Positions 1 to 8,068 of a DNA stretch of 64,000 nt are shown piece by piece. Below the pieces are notes generated by a model, which saw nothing but the letters and a program-made list of their open reading frames with translations, ran no database searches and was not told where the DNA came from. Numbering within the stretch: the first letter of the stretch is position 1; each line of letters opens with the position of its first letter. This DNA is from Streptomyces zhihengii. Its GTDB lineage: Bacteria; Actinomycetota; Actinomycetes; Streptomycetales; Streptomycetaceae. The position numbers and the translations under genes were made by a program. The stretch is from contig NZ_JAFEJA010000001.1 of NCBI RefSeq assembly GCF_016919245.1, positions 3,710,001 through 3,774,000 of the forward strand, written 5' to 3'.

Positions 1-27
1 TGCCGCACCTTCTGGTGGGCCGCCTGA
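1..27 (+). CDS. trp leader peptide (3' part)
   Basis: The window opens inside a short reading frame that ends Cys-Arg-Thr-Phe-Trp-Trp-Ala-Ala-stop, with the TGA at 25-27. Two adjacent Trp codons (13-18) sit at the start of the first arm of the attenuator hairpins, as in a classical leader peptide whose ribosome stalls when charged tRNA-Trp is scarce. The start codon and ribosome binding site lie before the window, so the length is unknown. It precedes trpS by about 150 bases. The leader-peptide reading is an inference from the Trp codons plus the hairpin order. The alternative, the tail of an ordinary upstream gene, is less likely given the perfect hairpin logic. Confidence 0.75.
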   Translation, partial: CRTFWWAA

Positions 28-80
28 CTCGGCGGCCCGCACTGACGTACGCACTCAACGGCCGCCGCCTCGGCGGCCGT
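17..80 (+). promoter_or_regulatory. trpS ribosome-mediated attenuator
   Basis: Four complementary segments can be read. Segment 1 (17-24, GGGCCGCC) pairs perfectly with segment 2 (31-38, GGCGGCCC). Segment 2 (31-37) also pairs with segment 3 (60-66, GGCCGCC). Segment 3 (58-67, ACGGCCGCCG) pairs perfectly with segment 4 (71-80), giving a 10-bp terminator-like stem with a 3-nt loop. Stalling at the Trp codons at 13-18 would cover segment 1, free segment 2 to pair with 3, and prevent the 3:4 terminator. There is no U-tract after the stem, as is usual in Streptomyces. Confidence 0.75.
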
Positions 81-181
81 TCGCATGTCTCCCCCGGGAG
101 TCGGCCCGCCGGGACCGGTGGCTCCGATCAGGCCCGAGGGTCGTCCACGACGATCCTGCGGTCCGGGAACCGGAGAGGGAC

Positions 182-1180
182 ATGACGAGAACCTTCAGCG
201 GGATCAAGCCGACGGGGCATCTGACCCTGGGCAACTACCTGGGCGCGATGCGGCGGTGGGCCGAGGTGGACCAGCACCGTACGGACGCGCTGTTCTGCGT
301 GGTCGACCTCCACGCGCTCACGGTCGAGCACGATCCGGCACGGGTCCGCAGACTCACCCGGCAGGCGGCCACGCTGATGCTGGCGGCGGGGCTCGACCCG
401 GAGCTGTGCACCGTCTTCGTGCAGAGCCATGTCGACGAGCACGCCCGCCTGTCCTACCTGCTGGAGTGCACCGCCACCGACGGCGAGCTGCGGCGGATGA
501 TCCAGTACAAGGAGAAGGGGGCACGGGCGCAGGCCGAGGGACAGAGCGTGCGGCTGTCCCTGCTGACGTATCCGGTGCTGATGGCCGCCGACATCCTGGC
601 CTACTCGGCGGACGAGGTGCCGGTGGGCGACGACCAGCGGCAGCACGTCGAGCTGACCCGCGACCTGGCCGTGCGGTTCAACCAGCGCTACGGCCACACC
701 TTCACCGTGCCGAAGGCGACGCATCCCCCCGTGGCCGCCCGGGTCATGGACCTCCAGGACCCGGGATCCAAGATGGGCAAGTCCCACGCGTCGAGCGCGG
801 GCATCGTCTATCTGCTCGACGACGCGGACCTGGTGCGCAAGAAGGTGATGCGGGCCGTGACGGACAGCGGGACGGACGTGGTCCTGGACCGGGAGGAGCG
901 GCCCGGGGTGGCGAATCTGCTCGACGTCCTCGCCGCCTGCTCGGGCGGGGACCCCGCCGGGCTCGCCGCGACGTACACCTCCTACGGCGCCCTGAAGAAG
1001 GACACCGCGGAGGCGGTGGTGGAGGTCCTCGCGCCGATCAGGAAGCGGCACGCGGAGTTCGCCGCCGACCAGGGCTACGTCGACGAGGTGCTGAAGCGGG
1101 GCGCGCTGCGGGCCAGGGAGATGGCGCGGCCCCTGGTGGACCGCGCCTACCGGGCGATCGGACTGCTGCCGCCGGCCTGA
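182..1180 (+). CDS. trpS: tryptophanyl-tRNA synthetase, auxiliary type
   Basis: Class I aminoacyl-tRNA synthetase (332 aa, normal for the family) that charges tRNA-Trp in the cytoplasm. The N-terminal motif SGIKPTGHLTLGNYLG carries the HIGH-type signature and SKMGKS near residue 198 is the KMSKS loop. GGAGAGGGA at 172-180 is the ribosome binding site for the ATG at 182. A Lys stands where the Geobacillus enzyme has Gln9 (SGIQPSG), a residue of the tryptophan/indolmycin pocket; the His of the VDxHA segment is kept. With the Trp attenuator upstream, this matches the inducible, indolmycin-resistant TrpRS1 of S. coelicolor rather than the housekeeping enzyme; resistance itself is inferred. The next gene, proC, is convergent. 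Confidence 0.93.
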   Translation: MTRTFSGIKPTGHLTLGNYLGAMRRWAEVDQHRTDALFCVVDLHALTVEHDPARVRRLTRQAATLMLAAGLDPELCTVFVQSHVDEHARLSYLLECTATDGELRRMIQYKEKGARAQAEGQSVRLSLLTYPVLMAADILAYSADEVPVGDDQRQHVELTRDLAVRFNQRYGHTFTVPKATHPPVAARVMDLQDPGSKMGKSHASSAGIVYLLDDADLVRKKVMRAVTDSGTDVVLDREERPGVANLLDVLAACSGGDPAGLAATYTSYGALKKDTAEAVVEVLAPIRKRHAEFAADQGYVDEVLKRGALRAREMARPLVDRAYRAIGLLPPA

Positions 1181-1224
1181 CACCGTCGCCACCCGGGCGT
1201 CCCGCCGTGCGTGCCGTGCCTTCC

Positions 1225-1323
1225 GTCCGCCGCGCGTGCCGTCCGCCGCGCGTGCCGTCCGGCGCGGGAGGCGGGCCGCGGCGGGAGGCGGGCCGCGGCG
1301 GGAGGCGGGCCGCGGCGGGAGGT
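1225..1323. repeat. two short GC-rich tandem repeat arrays
   Basis: Between the convergent ends of trpS and proC lie about 2.5 copies of a 16-bp unit (1225-1262, GTCCGCCGCGCGTGCC), followed directly by about 3.5 identical copies of a 17-bp unit (1264-1323, GCGGGAGGCGGGCCGCG). No coding potential or canonical terminator stands out. Copy number is likely to vary between strains through replication slippage. Confidence 0.85.
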
Positions 1324-1337
1324 CCCGGCGGGACGGG

Positions 1338-2147
1338 TCAGCCGTTGCCGGAGGCGAGCTCGCGGCTGCGGTCGCGGGCCGCCTCCAGGGCGGCGATGAG
1401 GGCGGCGCGCACCCCGTGGTTCTCCAGTTCGCGGATGGCGCTGATCGTGGTGCCGGCCGGCGAGGTGACGGCCTCCCGCAGCTTGACGGGGTGCTCGCCG
1501 CTGTCGCGGAGCATCACGGCCGCGCCGATCGCCGCCTGCACGATCAGGTCGTGCGCCTGGGCGCGGGGCAGGCCGAGCAGGATGCCGGCGTCGGTCATGG
1601 CCTCGACGAGGAAGTAGAAGTACGCCGGGCCCGAGCCGGACAGCGCGGTGGCGGCGTCCTGCTGGGACTCGGGGACGCGGAGGGTCTTGCCGACGCCGCC
1701 GAAGATCTCCTCGGCGTGGGCGACATGGCCGCCGGTGGCGTGGCTGCCGGCGGAGATCACGGACATCCCCTCGTCGACGAGGACGGGCGTGTTCGGCATG
1801 ACGCGCACGACGGGGGTGCCGGCGGCCAGCCGTTCCTCGATGAACGAGGTGGGGATGCCCGCCGCGGCGCTGATGACGAGGCGGTCGGCGGTGAGGTGCG
1901 GGCCCAGCTCGTCGAGGAGCTTGCCCATGTCCTGCGGCTTGACGGCCAGGATGAGGGTGTCGGCCCGCTTGGCGGCCTCGGCGTTGGTGACCGGTTCGAC
2001 GCCGTAGCGGGTGCGCAGTTCCCCGGCCCGCTCGCTGCGCCGGGTGGTGACCAGCAGGTCGGCGGGACGCCAGCCGGCACGGATCATGCCGCTCAGGAGG
2101 GCTTCGCCGATCTTGCCCGTACCGAGGACTGCGACTGTCTGGGTCAT
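1338..2147 (-). CDS. proC: pyrroline-5-carboxylate reductase
   Basis: Catalyses the last step of proline synthesis, NAD(P)H-dependent reduction of pyrroline-5-carboxylate. The 269-aa product opens with TQTVAVLGTGKIGEALLSGM, the Rossmann dinucleotide-binding loop. It contains VISAAAGIPT and VRVMPNTPVLV, and ends with the C-terminal dimerisation segment GSGPAYFYFLVEAM and SPAGTTISAIRELE, both highly conserved in ProC. I chose the ATG at 2147 because AGGTGA lies 8 nt upstream and this gives the usual family length; an in-frame ATG at 2186 would add 13 unconserved residues. It is the last gene read on this strand before trpS and lies downstream of the ABC exporter genes. Confidence 0.95.
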   Translation of the reverse strand: MTQTVAVLGTGKIGEALLSGMIRAGWRPADLLVTTRRSERAGELRTRYGVEPVTNAEAAKRADTLILAVKPQDMGKLLDELGPHLTADRLVISAAAGIPTSFIEERLAAGTPVVRVMPNTPVLVDEGMSVISAGSHATGGHVAHAEEIFGGVGKTLRVPESQQDAATALSGSGPAYFYFLVEAMTDAGILLGLPRAQAHDLIVQAAIGAAVMLRDSGEHPVKLREAVTSPAGTTISAIRELENHGVRAALIAALEAARDRSRELASGNG

Positions 2148-2261
2148 GGCTTCGTTCACCTCGCCGGTGGGGATGCGTGCGCTCACATCCTTGCACCGGG
2201 GGTGGTCCGGCGGCGGGCGCGTCCGAGGGGCGGGCAGCCCGGGTCGGGGGCCGGGCGGGCT

Positions 2262-2999
2262 TCAGGCGGTGCGGCGGCGCAGCGTGGCCGCGCCGAGGGC
2301 GAGGACGAGCACGGCGCAGCCGGCGACCACGAGGACGTCGCGGACGAACGGGCCGGTGGTGTCGGTGTGGTGGAGCACCTCGTCCATGGCGTCGACGGCG
2401 TAGGACATCGGCAGCACGTCGGAGACGGCTTCGAGGACGGGCTGCATCCTGTCGCGCGGGGTGAACAGTCCGCAGAGCAGAAGCTGCGGGAAGATCACGG
2501 CCGGCATGAACTGCACCGCCTGGAACTCGGAGGCGGCGAAGGCGGAGACGAACAGGCCGAGCGCGGTGCCGAGCAGGGCGTCGAGGAGTGCGACGAGCAG
2601 CAGCAGCCAAGGGCTGCCGACGACGTCCAGGCCCAGCCCCCACAGGGCGAGTCCGGTGGCGAGCAGGGACTGGACGACGGCGACGAGGCCGAAGGCGAGG
2701 GCGTAGCCGGCGATGAGGTCGCCCTTGGCGAGCGGCATGGCGAGCAGGCGTTCCAGCGTCCCCGAGGTGCGTTCGCGCAGGGTGGCGATCGAGGTCACGA
2801 GGAACATCGTGATGAGCGGGAAGATGCCGAGCAGCGAGGCGCCGATGGCGTCGAAGGTCCGCGGGGTGCCGTCGAAGACGTAGCGCAGCAGGAAGAGCAT
2901 CACGCACGGCACGAGGACCATGAGGGCGATCGAGCGCCGGTCGTGGCGGAGCTGGCGGAGCACGCGGGCGGCGGTGGCGAGGGTGCGGGACATGCTCAT
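2262..2999 (-). CDS. ABC-2 type transporter permease
   Basis: 245-aa integral membrane protein of the ABC-2/DrrB type with about six hydrophobic segments. It begins MSMSRTLATAARVLRQL, a cytoplasmic amphipathic stretch, followed by MVLVPCVMLFLLRYVF. The region RERTSGTLERLLAMPL is the conserved cytoplasmic loop of exporter permeases of this type. The start overlaps the stop of the ATPase gene by 4 bp (ATGA), so the two are translationally coupled and form one exporter. The substrate cannot be read from the sequence; drug, lipid or peptide export are the usual roles. A longer in-frame start exists upstream but would lie deep inside the ATPase gene. Confidence 0.88.
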   Translation of the reverse strand: MSMSRTLATAARVLRQLRHDRRSIALMVLVPCVMLFLLRYVFDGTPRTFDAIGASLLGIFPLITMFLVTSIATLRERTSGTLERLLAMPLAKGDLIAGYALAFGLVAVVQSLLATGLALWGLGLDVVGSPWLLLLVALLDALLGTALGLFVSAFAASEFQAVQFMPAVIFPQLLLCGLFTPRDRMQPVLEAVSDVLPMSYAVDAMDEVLHHTDTTGPFVRDVLVVAGCAVLVLALGAATLRRRTA

Positions 3000-3838
3000 C
3001 GGGCGTTCTCCTCGGCGCTCTCTCCGGCGCTCTCTCCGGCGCTCTTCTCGGCCTTCTCCTCGGCGTGCGCTCCGGCCCGCTCGCCGGCTTTCCCGTCCGC
3101 CGCGTCGACCAGGCGGAGGAACCCCTCCTCGACGGTCGCCGAACGGGTGCGGGCGCGCAGGTCGCCGGGGGTGTCCTCGGCCAGGATCGCGCCCTCGCGC
3201 AGCAGGATCAGCCGGTGGCAGCGCTCGGCCTCGTCCATGACGTGGGAGGAGACGAGGATCGTGGTGCCCCGGTCCGCGGCGAGCCGGTGGAAGAGGTCCC
3301 ACAGGTCACGGCGGAGCACGGGGTCGAGGCCCACGGTGGGTTCGTCGAGGACCAGCAGTTCGGGTGCGCCGAGCAGGGCCACGGCGAGGGAGACCCGGCT
3401 GCGCTGGCCGCCGGAGAGCCGTCCGGCGAGGGCGTCGGCGTGCGAGGTGAGATCGACGTCGGCGACGGCGCGGGCGACGGCCTCCCGGCGGGCGTCGCGC
3501 GCCGCGCGGCCCGGGAGCAGCACGGCGGCGAAGTAGTCCAGGTTCTGGCGGACGGTGAGGTCGTCGTAGACGGACGGCGCCTGGGTGACGTAGCCGATCC
3601 GGGAGCGCAGCGCGGGGTGGCCGGCCGGGCGGCCGAGGACCTCCAGGGTGCCGGTGGTCCTGGCCTGGGTGCCGACGACGGCGCGCATCAGGGTGGACTT
3701 CCCGCAGCCGGAGGGGCCGAGGAGACCGGTGATACGGCCGGAGTGCACCGTGAAGTCGATGCCGCGCAGGACCGTGCGGCCGCCCCGGACCACGGTGAGG
3801 CCGCGGCCGAGGACGGCGACACCGGAAGAATTCATCAT
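2996..3838 (-). CDS. ABC transporter ATP-binding protein
   Basis: 280-aa nucleotide-binding subunit of a DrrA/CcmA-like exporter, coupled to the permease that follows. Walker A is LLGPSGCGKSTL, the signature is LSGGQRSRVSLA, and Walker B is LLVLDEPTVGLDP, followed by the switch His in LVSSHVMDEAERC. The last 20 residues are a low-complexity Ala/Glu/Ser tail encoded by a short DNA repeat. The start is one of two adjacent ATG codons (3838 and 3835); no good Shine-Dalgarno sequence precedes them, and a promoter -10 lies only 7 nt upstream, so the mRNA is probably leaderless. A 7-bp inverted repeat covers the start and suggests repression by an unlinked regulator. Confidence 0.92.
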   Translation of the reverse strand: MMNSSGVAVLGRGLTVVRGGRTVLRGIDFTVHSGRITGLLGPSGCGKSTLMRAVVGTQARTTGTLEVLGRPAGHPALRSRIGYVTQAPSVYDDLTVRQNLDYFAAVLLPGRAARDARREAVARAVADVDLTSHADALAGRLSGGQRSRVSLAVALLGAPELLVLDEPTVGLDPVLRRDLWDLFHRLAADRGTTILVSSHVMDEAERCHRLILLREGAILAEDTPGDLRARTRSATVEEGFLRLVDAADGKAGERAGAHAEEKAEKSAGESAGESAEENAR

Positions 3839-3874
3839 GCGATGAATAGTGCTCCGGGGGGTGCCGGGCGTCAA
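3830..3874 (-). promoter_or_regulatory. leaderless promoter plus operator palindrome of ABC exporter
   Basis: On the minus strand a -35 TTGACG (3869-3874) is followed after exactly 17 nt by CACTAT (3846-3851), and the ATG begins 8 nt downstream of that -10, predicting a transcript starting at the start codon. A perfect inverted repeat ATTCATC-GCAT-GATGAAT (3830-3847) spans the space between -10 and the first codons. A repressor bound there would block initiation. No regulator gene lies adjacent. Confidence 0.55.
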
Positions 3875-3893
3875 GGGACGGTGGCGGTGCCGC

Positions 3894-4664
3894 TCAGGCG
3901 TCCTGGCGCAGGGCGACGGTGAGTTCGACGGTGTACTCCTCCTCGACGACCCCGTCCGGGAACACCTCGCCCAGCAGGGCGCGCTCGCGGTCGAGGAAGG
4001 CGCGGGTGTCCCGCGCGTCGTGCAGCAGGAAGACGGAGTGGCTGCCGAGGTTGGCGAGGTGGAGGTCGAGCGGGATCCGCCGGCTCCAGCGGAGCGTGCG
4101 GTCCGTCTGCCGCAGCCCGGCCGGGAGTGCCCTGGCGTTGCCGGGCGCGCCCTTGGTGTCGCCGTCGAGGTCGCGGCGTATGCGTTCCTGCTGGGCGGCG
4201 ATCCAGCCCACGCCGAGGTCGGCGACGTTCCACCACAGGGCGAGCGCGCCGCCGGGCCGCAGGACGCGCAGGGCCTCCGGGACGGACCGGGCGGGATCGG
4301 TCCAGTGGAAGGACTGGGCGTAGGTGATCAGGTCGGCGCTCGCGCCGGCCAGCGGCAGTGCGTCGCCGCTGCCGCGGACGAGGGGGACGCCGGGCAGCGA
4401 GGCGCGGAAGCGGGCCGCCATTCCGGCGCCCGGTTCGACGGCGGTCACCCGGGCTCCGCGGTCGCGCAGCAGCCGGGTCGCGATGCCCGTCCCGGCGCCG
4501 ACGTCCACGGCGCGGGCGCCCTTCAGGGGGCGGCCGGTCGTCTCCTCCAGCGCGTCGAGGAGGGCCGGCGGGTAATCGGGGCGGGCCGTGTCGTACTGCG
4601 TGGCGGCGGCGTCGAAGGAGCGGGCGCGGCGGGCGAAATCGGCGGAGGCGGCGATGTCGGTCAT
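3894..4664 (-). CDS. class I SAM-dependent methyltransferase
   Basis: 256-aa cytoplasmic methyltransferase of the Methyltransf_11 type. Motif I is ARAVDVGAGTGIATRLL near residue 45, followed by the acidic residue of VTAVEPGAGM. Later motifs include LITYAQSFHWTDP and LRVLRPGGALALWW, which place it near the UbiE/YcgJ-like small-molecule methyltransferases. The ATG at 4664 has AGGA 8 nt upstream; a longer frame to 4856 would add a low-complexity repeat-encoded N-terminus. The acceptor substrate is unknown. Neighbours give no pathway: an ABC exporter downstream and small membrane proteins upstream. Confidence 0.85.
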   Translation of the reverse strand: MTDIAASADFARRARSFDAAATQYDTARPDYPPALLDALEETTGRPLKGARAVDVGAGTGIATRLLRDRGARVTAVEPGAGMAARFRASLPGVPLVRGSGDALPLAGASADLITYAQSFHWTDPARSVPEALRVLRPGGALALWWNVADLGVGWIAAQQERIRRDLDGDTKGAPGNARALPAGLRQTDRTLRWSRRIPLDLHLANLGSHSVFLLHDARDTRAFLDRERALLGEVFPDGVVEEEYTVELTVALRQDA

Positions 4665-4769
4665 GCCGTCATCCTGCCCGGGGCCGGCCGCCGCCAGGGC
4701 CCCTCGTCCGGATCCCGGCGGGCTCGCGCGCCCGGGCCGGAGCCGGAGAGCCAATGATCCGGAGAGCGG

Positions 4770-4862
4770 ATGACCCGAAGGCCGCCGTCCCGAAGGCCGC
4801 TGACCCGCTGGACGGCCGTCCAGAAGAAAGCCGTCCCGAGGACAGCCGTCCCGCACGGAGGG
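4770..4862. repeat. imperfect GC-rich direct repeats
   Basis: Short imperfect repeats built around AAGGCCG, GCCGTCC and CGTCCCG fill the space just downstream of the stop codon of the membrane protein gene that ends at 4863. The frames running through them give only low-complexity peptides, so I treat the stretch as noncoding. It fits the window-wide habit of repeats just past stop codons. Confidence 0.6.
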
Positions 4863-5396
4863 CTAGGCGCGCTTCGGCCTGCCGCCCCGGCCGGCGTCGC
4901 CCTTGGCGTCGCGGTGCGCGGGGTTGCCGGAGCGGGTGGTGCGGCGGCGGGCGTACTGGGTCTTCGCCTTCTCGTACTCGGCGCGGCGCAGGCCCTCCCC
5001 GGGCGCCTCGACGAAGCAGCGCAGGGCGTAGGCGATGAGCGAGCCGATGAAGCCGATCGCCTTGAGACCGCGCAGCGCGTCCTCGGAGGACGAGCCGGAG
5101 GGCCGCCGGGTGTAGCTCTCCCAGGTCTTGCGGAAGGCGATGGCGCTGCACACGGCGAACATGACGACGACCAGCCCGTTGACGAAGCCGCCGACCTCCG
5201 CGATGGACAGCCCCTGGTACGCGAAACGCAGCACGAGTGCCGCGGCGAAGGCGGTCACCAGGGAGCCGGCCGCGACGGCGGCCCGCCGCAGTCCGTAGTG
5301 CCCGTCGTGTTCGACCCAGGTGGTGCCGAAGTAACGAAGGGGCTCGGGCCGGGGGCCGCCGCCGGTGGTGCCGGATTGCTCGGTGTGGTCGCTCAC
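4863..5396 (-). CDS. small membrane protein, unknown function
   Basis: 177-aa protein not recognised as a named family. After a hydrophilic N-terminus containing LRYFGTTWVEHDGHYGLRRA there are probably two to three membrane segments (about residues 38-58, 68-88 and 112-128). A basic tail follows with YEKAKTQYARRRTTR, which is likely cytoplasmic. The GTG at 5396 has no Shine-Dalgarno sequence, but GATAAT ends 8 nt upstream and CTGACC stands 18 nt before that, a plausible promoter for a leaderless mRNA. The gene sits between an SH3-like protein and a methyltransferase on the same strand. Confidence 0.75.
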   Translation of the reverse strand: MSDHTEQSGTTGGGPRPEPLRYFGTTWVEHDGHYGLRRAAVAAGSLVTAFAAALVLRFAYQGLSIAEVGGFVNGLVVVMFAVCSAIAFRKTWESYTRRPSGSSSEDALRGLKAIGFIGSLIAYALRCFVEAPGEGLRRAEYEKAKTQYARRRTTRSGNPAHRDAKGDAGRGGRPKRA

Positions 5397-5429
5397 GGGG
5401 TCGATTATCCCCGCATCCGCCCCGCGGGG

Positions 5430-5738
5430 TCAGGCACAGCGGATGGCGACATAGCCGTCGCTGCCCGTACGGACGTACGCGTCCGAGACGAACTGGCCGT
5501 TGGCGATGTTGTCCCAGATGTTGCTCGTGCCGTACGGCCCGGTGACCGTCTCGCCGGGCGTCTGGCAGTTGATCGGGACGCTGGCCCCGTACTGGAGCAC
5601 CTTGACGAGCTGGTAGTTGGTCCCCGGACCGGACCGGACGTTGAGCCGGACGCCCGGGGCGACCGGGTACCGCTTGATCGTGTACGCGGCGGCCGCCTCG
5701 ACCTCGGCCCGCTCGCTCTCCACCTCTTCGACAGCCAC
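5430..5738 (-). CDS. small bacterial SH3-domain protein
   Basis: 102-aa protein whose central part GVRLNVRSGPGTNYQLVKV is the conserved first half of a bacterial SH3 (SH3_3) domain. The rest has spaced Gly residues and two Cys residues (INCQ and the terminal IRCA) that could form a disulfide. Such domains bind cell-wall peptides or other envelope partners. No signal peptide is visible, so export would need another route or the protein is intracellular. I prefer the GTG at 5738, preceded by GGGGGGAGA 7 nt upstream, to the TTG at 5765. Confidence 0.75.
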   Translation of the reverse strand: MAVEEVESERAEVEAAAAYTIKRYPVAPGVRLNVRSGPGTNYQLVKVLQYGASVPINCQTPGETVTGPYGTSNIWDNIANGQFVSDAYVRTGSDGYVAIRCA

Positions 5739-5880
5739 TGGGCTTCTCCCCCCGTTGACGGACAACTCATGATTTCCGGCGTGTTCGCCGCGCGCAGGCT
5801 AGCAAGCGGTGGCTGGATCGCACGCACCATCGACTAGGCTCCGTGCGTCGCGCGTGGGCACCATCAAACGGGGGTGGGAG

Positions 5881-8046
5881 ATGCCACCGCTGCAAAGCAC
5901 CGGGCCGTTCCCGGAAGCGGAACATCCGGAATATGCCGGTCAGTACCACCTCGAGGACTGTCTCGGCACGGGCGGCATGGGTGTCGTCCATCTCGCCACG
6001 TCCGCCTCGGGATTGCGCCTGGCCGTCAAGGTCATCCATGCCGAGCACGCCTCGGACCCCGAGTTCAGGGCGCGTTTTCGCCAGGAGGTGGCGGCCGCGC
6101 GGCGGGTCAGCGGGGCGTTCACGGCCCCGGTCGTCGACGCGGATCCCGAGGCCGGACGCCCCTGGATGGCCACGCTGTTCATCGACGGGCCGACCCTCGC
6201 GGAACGGGTGAAGCGGAACGGTCCTCTGGGTGAAGCCGAGTTGCAGCGGGTGGGCGCGGGGCTCGCGGAGGCGCTGCGGGACATCCACCGCGCCGGCGTG
6301 GTGCACCGCGATCTCAAACCCAGCAATGTGCTGCTGGCGCAGGACGGACCGAAAGTCATCGACTTCGGCATCTCCCGTCCCAAGGACAGCGATCTGCGCA
6401 CGGAGACCGGGAAACTGATCGGCACCCCGCCGTTCATGGCGCCGGAGCAGTTCCAGCGCCCCCGGGAGGTGGGGCCCGAGGCGGACATGTTCGCGCTCGG
6501 GGCCGTGCTGGTCCACGCGGCCACCGGCCGGGGGCCGTTCGACTCCGACAGCCCCTACATCGTGGCGTACCAGGTGGTGCACAACGAGCCCGATCTGGCG
6601 GGTGTGCCCCAGGCCCTGGTGCCGCTGCTGCGCCGCTGTCTGGCGAAGGAGCCGCGGGAGCGGCCCACGCCGTACGAGCTGATGGTGGCGCTGCGCGCGT
6701 CCTCGCCCTCGGCGTCCTTCGACACCCAGGCGTACATACCCGCCCAGCGCTCCCCGGCGGACACCGGCGGGGACACGGAGCCGGAGCACCCGGCCGGTGA
6801 CCCGGAGGAGACCGCTGCCGGCGGCTCGCACCGGCCCGCCGGCGGGCGTGGCCGGTGGCGCCGCCCGGCGGTGCTGTGGACGGCTCTCGCCGTGGTGGTC
6901 GGGGCGACGGCGGCGGCCGGCGCCGTCCTCGCCGCCCCGTCGGACGGGACACCGCCGCGGCGCGCCCCGTCCGCCGCGCCGGAGCCCTTCCGGCCGTGGA
7001 GCACGACGCTCGGCTCGGCCGGGGCGCCGGTCTGCGCGGCGGCCGGTGCCGCGCTCCACTGCTCCGGCGCCGGTGCCGGCGTGGCCGGGCTGGACCCGGC
7101 CGACGGCCGGGTGCTCTGGTCCGCCGGGGCGGGGGCGGACGGCACGCGCCCCGGGCCGGGCGGCGAGGGCGCGGCGCCAGTGCTCGCCGGCGGGGTGCTG
7201 CACGTGCTCCCGCCCGGCGGCACCCGGCACCGGGCGCTCGACCCCGCGTCCGGCGCGGTGCGCTGGGAGCGGGACGTGTCGGCGTACGCGACCGTCCGTC
7301 CGACCGGTGACCTGGTGCTGCTGGCCACCGCGGAGGGTGCCGTGCGGGCGCTCGACGCCGCGACCGGCGCCGAGCGCTGGCGCGGACGTCACGGCGGTGC
7401 GGGCACCGTGTGGACGGGCGCGCGGGACGGGACCGGTCCGGTGTTCGCCGGCACGCCGTCCGCCGACGGCACGTCCACCCGGGTCGCCGCCGTCGGCCGG
7501 GCCGACGGCAGGGTGCTGTGGACGAAGCGGCTGCCGGGTTCGCTGACGCCCGTGGCGGCCGGGGACGGCGCGCTCCAGTTCCTGGCGACGGACGCGGAGG
7601 GCTTCACCGACGCGGTCGTCCGGCTGGACACGGCGGCGCCGGACCACCCGTCGCGCCGGATCGCGCTGACCGCGCCCCTCGACCAGGCGCAGGCGGCGGT
7701 GGCGGGCGACATGGTCTACGTGGTCGGCGCGGGCGGCTCGCTCCTCGCCGTCGACACCGCGCGGGGCGCGGGCGGGGCCGAGGTGTGGCGGCTGGAGACG
7801 GCGGTGGCCCACCTGTCCCGTCCGGTGCCGCGCGGCGGCCATGTGTACCTGTCCGCCGGTGACGGGCGGCTGCTGGCCGTGGACGCCGGGCGGGGCCGCC
7901 TCGTCGGGCAGACGAAGCCCCGGATGGGCGGCGGCGGGCACGCCTCGGTCCTGCCGGCTCCCGCCGCGGCACCCGGCCGGGTCTACGCGACGGCCCCCGA
8001 CGGCTCCGTCTTCGCGGTGGACGCCAGGGACCCGTCCCGCTGGTGA
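5881..8046 (+). CDS. membrane Ser/Thr protein kinase with PQQ-type beta-propeller
   Basis: 721-aa PknB/PknD-like receptor kinase. The cytoplasmic kinase domain spans about residues 20-270, with the glycine-rich loop CLGTGGMGVVH, the ATP-binding Lys in LAVKVIH, the catalytic loop VVHRDLKPSNVLL (about 142) and DFG in VIDFGISRP (about 161). An Ala/Pro-rich linker leads to one membrane segment at about 330-355. The external half carries repeated PQQ/WD-like blades such as LDPADGRVLWSAG, LDPASGAVRWERD and LDAATGAERWRG. The propeller probably senses an envelope signal. The ATG at 5881 follows GGGGGTGGGAG directly. The target proteins are unknown. It is transcribed away from the small membrane genes and converges on ilvD. 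Confidence 0.93.
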   Translation: MPPLQSTGPFPEAEHPEYAGQYHLEDCLGTGGMGVVHLATSASGLRLAVKVIHAEHASDPEFRARFRQEVAAARRVSGAFTAPVVDADPEAGRPWMATLFIDGPTLAERVKRNGPLGEAELQRVGAGLAEALRDIHRAGVVHRDLKPSNVLLAQDGPKVIDFGISRPKDSDLRTETGKLIGTPPFMAPEQFQRPREVGPEADMFALGAVLVHAATGRGPFDSDSPYIVAYQVVHNEPDLAGVPQALVPLLRRCLAKEPRERPTPYELMVALRASSPSASFDTQAYIPAQRSPADTGGDTEPEHPAGDPEETAAGGSHRPAGGRGRWRRPAVLWTALAVVVGATAAAGAVLAAPSDGTPPRRAPSAAPEPFRPWSTTLGSAGAPVCAAAGAALHCSGAGAGVAGLDPADGRVLWSAGAGADGTRPGPGGEGAAPVLAGGVLHVLPPGGTRHRALDPASGAVRWERDVSAYATVRPTGDLVLLATAEGAVRALDAATGAERWRGRHGGAGTVWTGARDGTGPVFAGTPSADGTSTRVAAVGRADGRVLWTKRLPGSLTPVAAGDGALQFLATDAEGFTDAVVRLDTAAPDHPSRRIALTAPLDQAQAAVAGDMVYVVGAGGSLLAVDTARGAGGAEVWRLETAVAHLSRPVPRGGHVYLSAGDGRLLAVDAGRGRLVGQTKPRMGGGGHASVLPAPAAAPGRVYATAPDGSVFAVDARDPSRW

Positions 8047-8068
8047 GGTGCCGGGCCGCCGCCCTGTC

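Noticed and set aside
1..80. T-box riboswitch for trpS
   Set aside because: TGGTGGG near the start recalls the T-box motif, but it is simply the tandem Trp codons, and the segment pairing fits leader-peptide attenuation much better.
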